A stretch of DNA of 55,355 nt from an uncultured Candidatus Saccharibacteria bacterium (GTDB lineage Bacteria > Patescibacteriota > Saccharimonadia > Saccharimonadales > Saccharimonadaceae), in the NCBI GenBank assembly GCA_946415265.1, contig CAMKRV010000004.1, positions 1 to 55,355 of the forward strand. Direction: 5' to 3'. Shown one piece after another: positions 55,113 to 55,355 of this stretch (position 1 is the stretch's first letter; every line of letters begins with the position of its first letter). A program made the position numbers and the translations under genes. The notes beneath the pieces are model-generated. The model had not been told where the DNA came from and made no database searches. It saw nothing but the letters and a program-made list of their open reading frames with translations.

Positions 55113-55319
55113 GGGGAAAGTTAAGCAAGTCGTTATTTACGACCTCTACAAAAAGGAAAAGGAAAGCGAGGAAATCTTTTGAGGTCGCTTGTACGGCTTC
55201 AGAATATATCTTTAAGACTCTCCGGTTTTAACAATTAGATAATTAACGATGAAAAGATTTTAAAGACGGAACGAGTAATTGAATCAAACTTCGATTGCTA
55301 GTTAAGTCAATGCATAAAA

Positions 55320-55355
55320 AGGTAATTAAGGGCACTGATAGTGGATGCCTTGACA
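55320..55355 (+). rRNA. 23S rRNA, 5' end (truncated by window edge)
   Basis: ggtaattaagggcactgatagtggatgccttgaca matches the conserved 23S 5' end (GGTTAAG...GGTGGATGCCTTGGCA). Confidence 0.85.

Overview
The window looks like a contiguous chromosome segment from a small-genome Candidate Phyla Radiation bacterium, probably Ca. Saccharibacteria (inference from gene content; standard genetic code, TGA used as stop, e.g. radA).

Housekeeping genes: tpiA, folD, murB, recA, recX, truB, rpsO, pnp, lepA, a tsaE-tsaB fusion, a murC-like ligase, radA, ruvC, ruvA, rplS, an rnhB-YraN fusion, ychF, hppA and tspO. There are two tRNAs (Gly-TCC, His-GTG), and the 5' end of a 23S rRNA sits at the right edge behind its own promoter. 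Between these are many secreted or surface protein genes.

Most interesting signals:
(1) Palindromic elements inserted in frame inside conserved genes. Two are near-identical 89-bp copies in truB and tsaE whose terminal stems differ but remain self-complementary; others lie in lepA, at the tsaE/tsaB junction and just after rpsO.
(2) A FISUMP-domain surface protein whose last ~200 nt change codon style abruptly and look like a diversity-generating retroelement variable region.
(3) Two divergent paralogous three-gene surface operons separated by a promoter region with 20-bp perfect inverted repeats, with a tyrosine recombinase next door (possible invertible switch).
(4) TATAAT boxes exactly 6 nt upstream of many start codons, implying widespread leaderless transcription.
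(5) An unannotated structured small RNA at the left edge.
(6) 23S rRNA apparently unlinked from 16S.

All calls come from reading the sequence and the supplied ORF translations; no database search was run.
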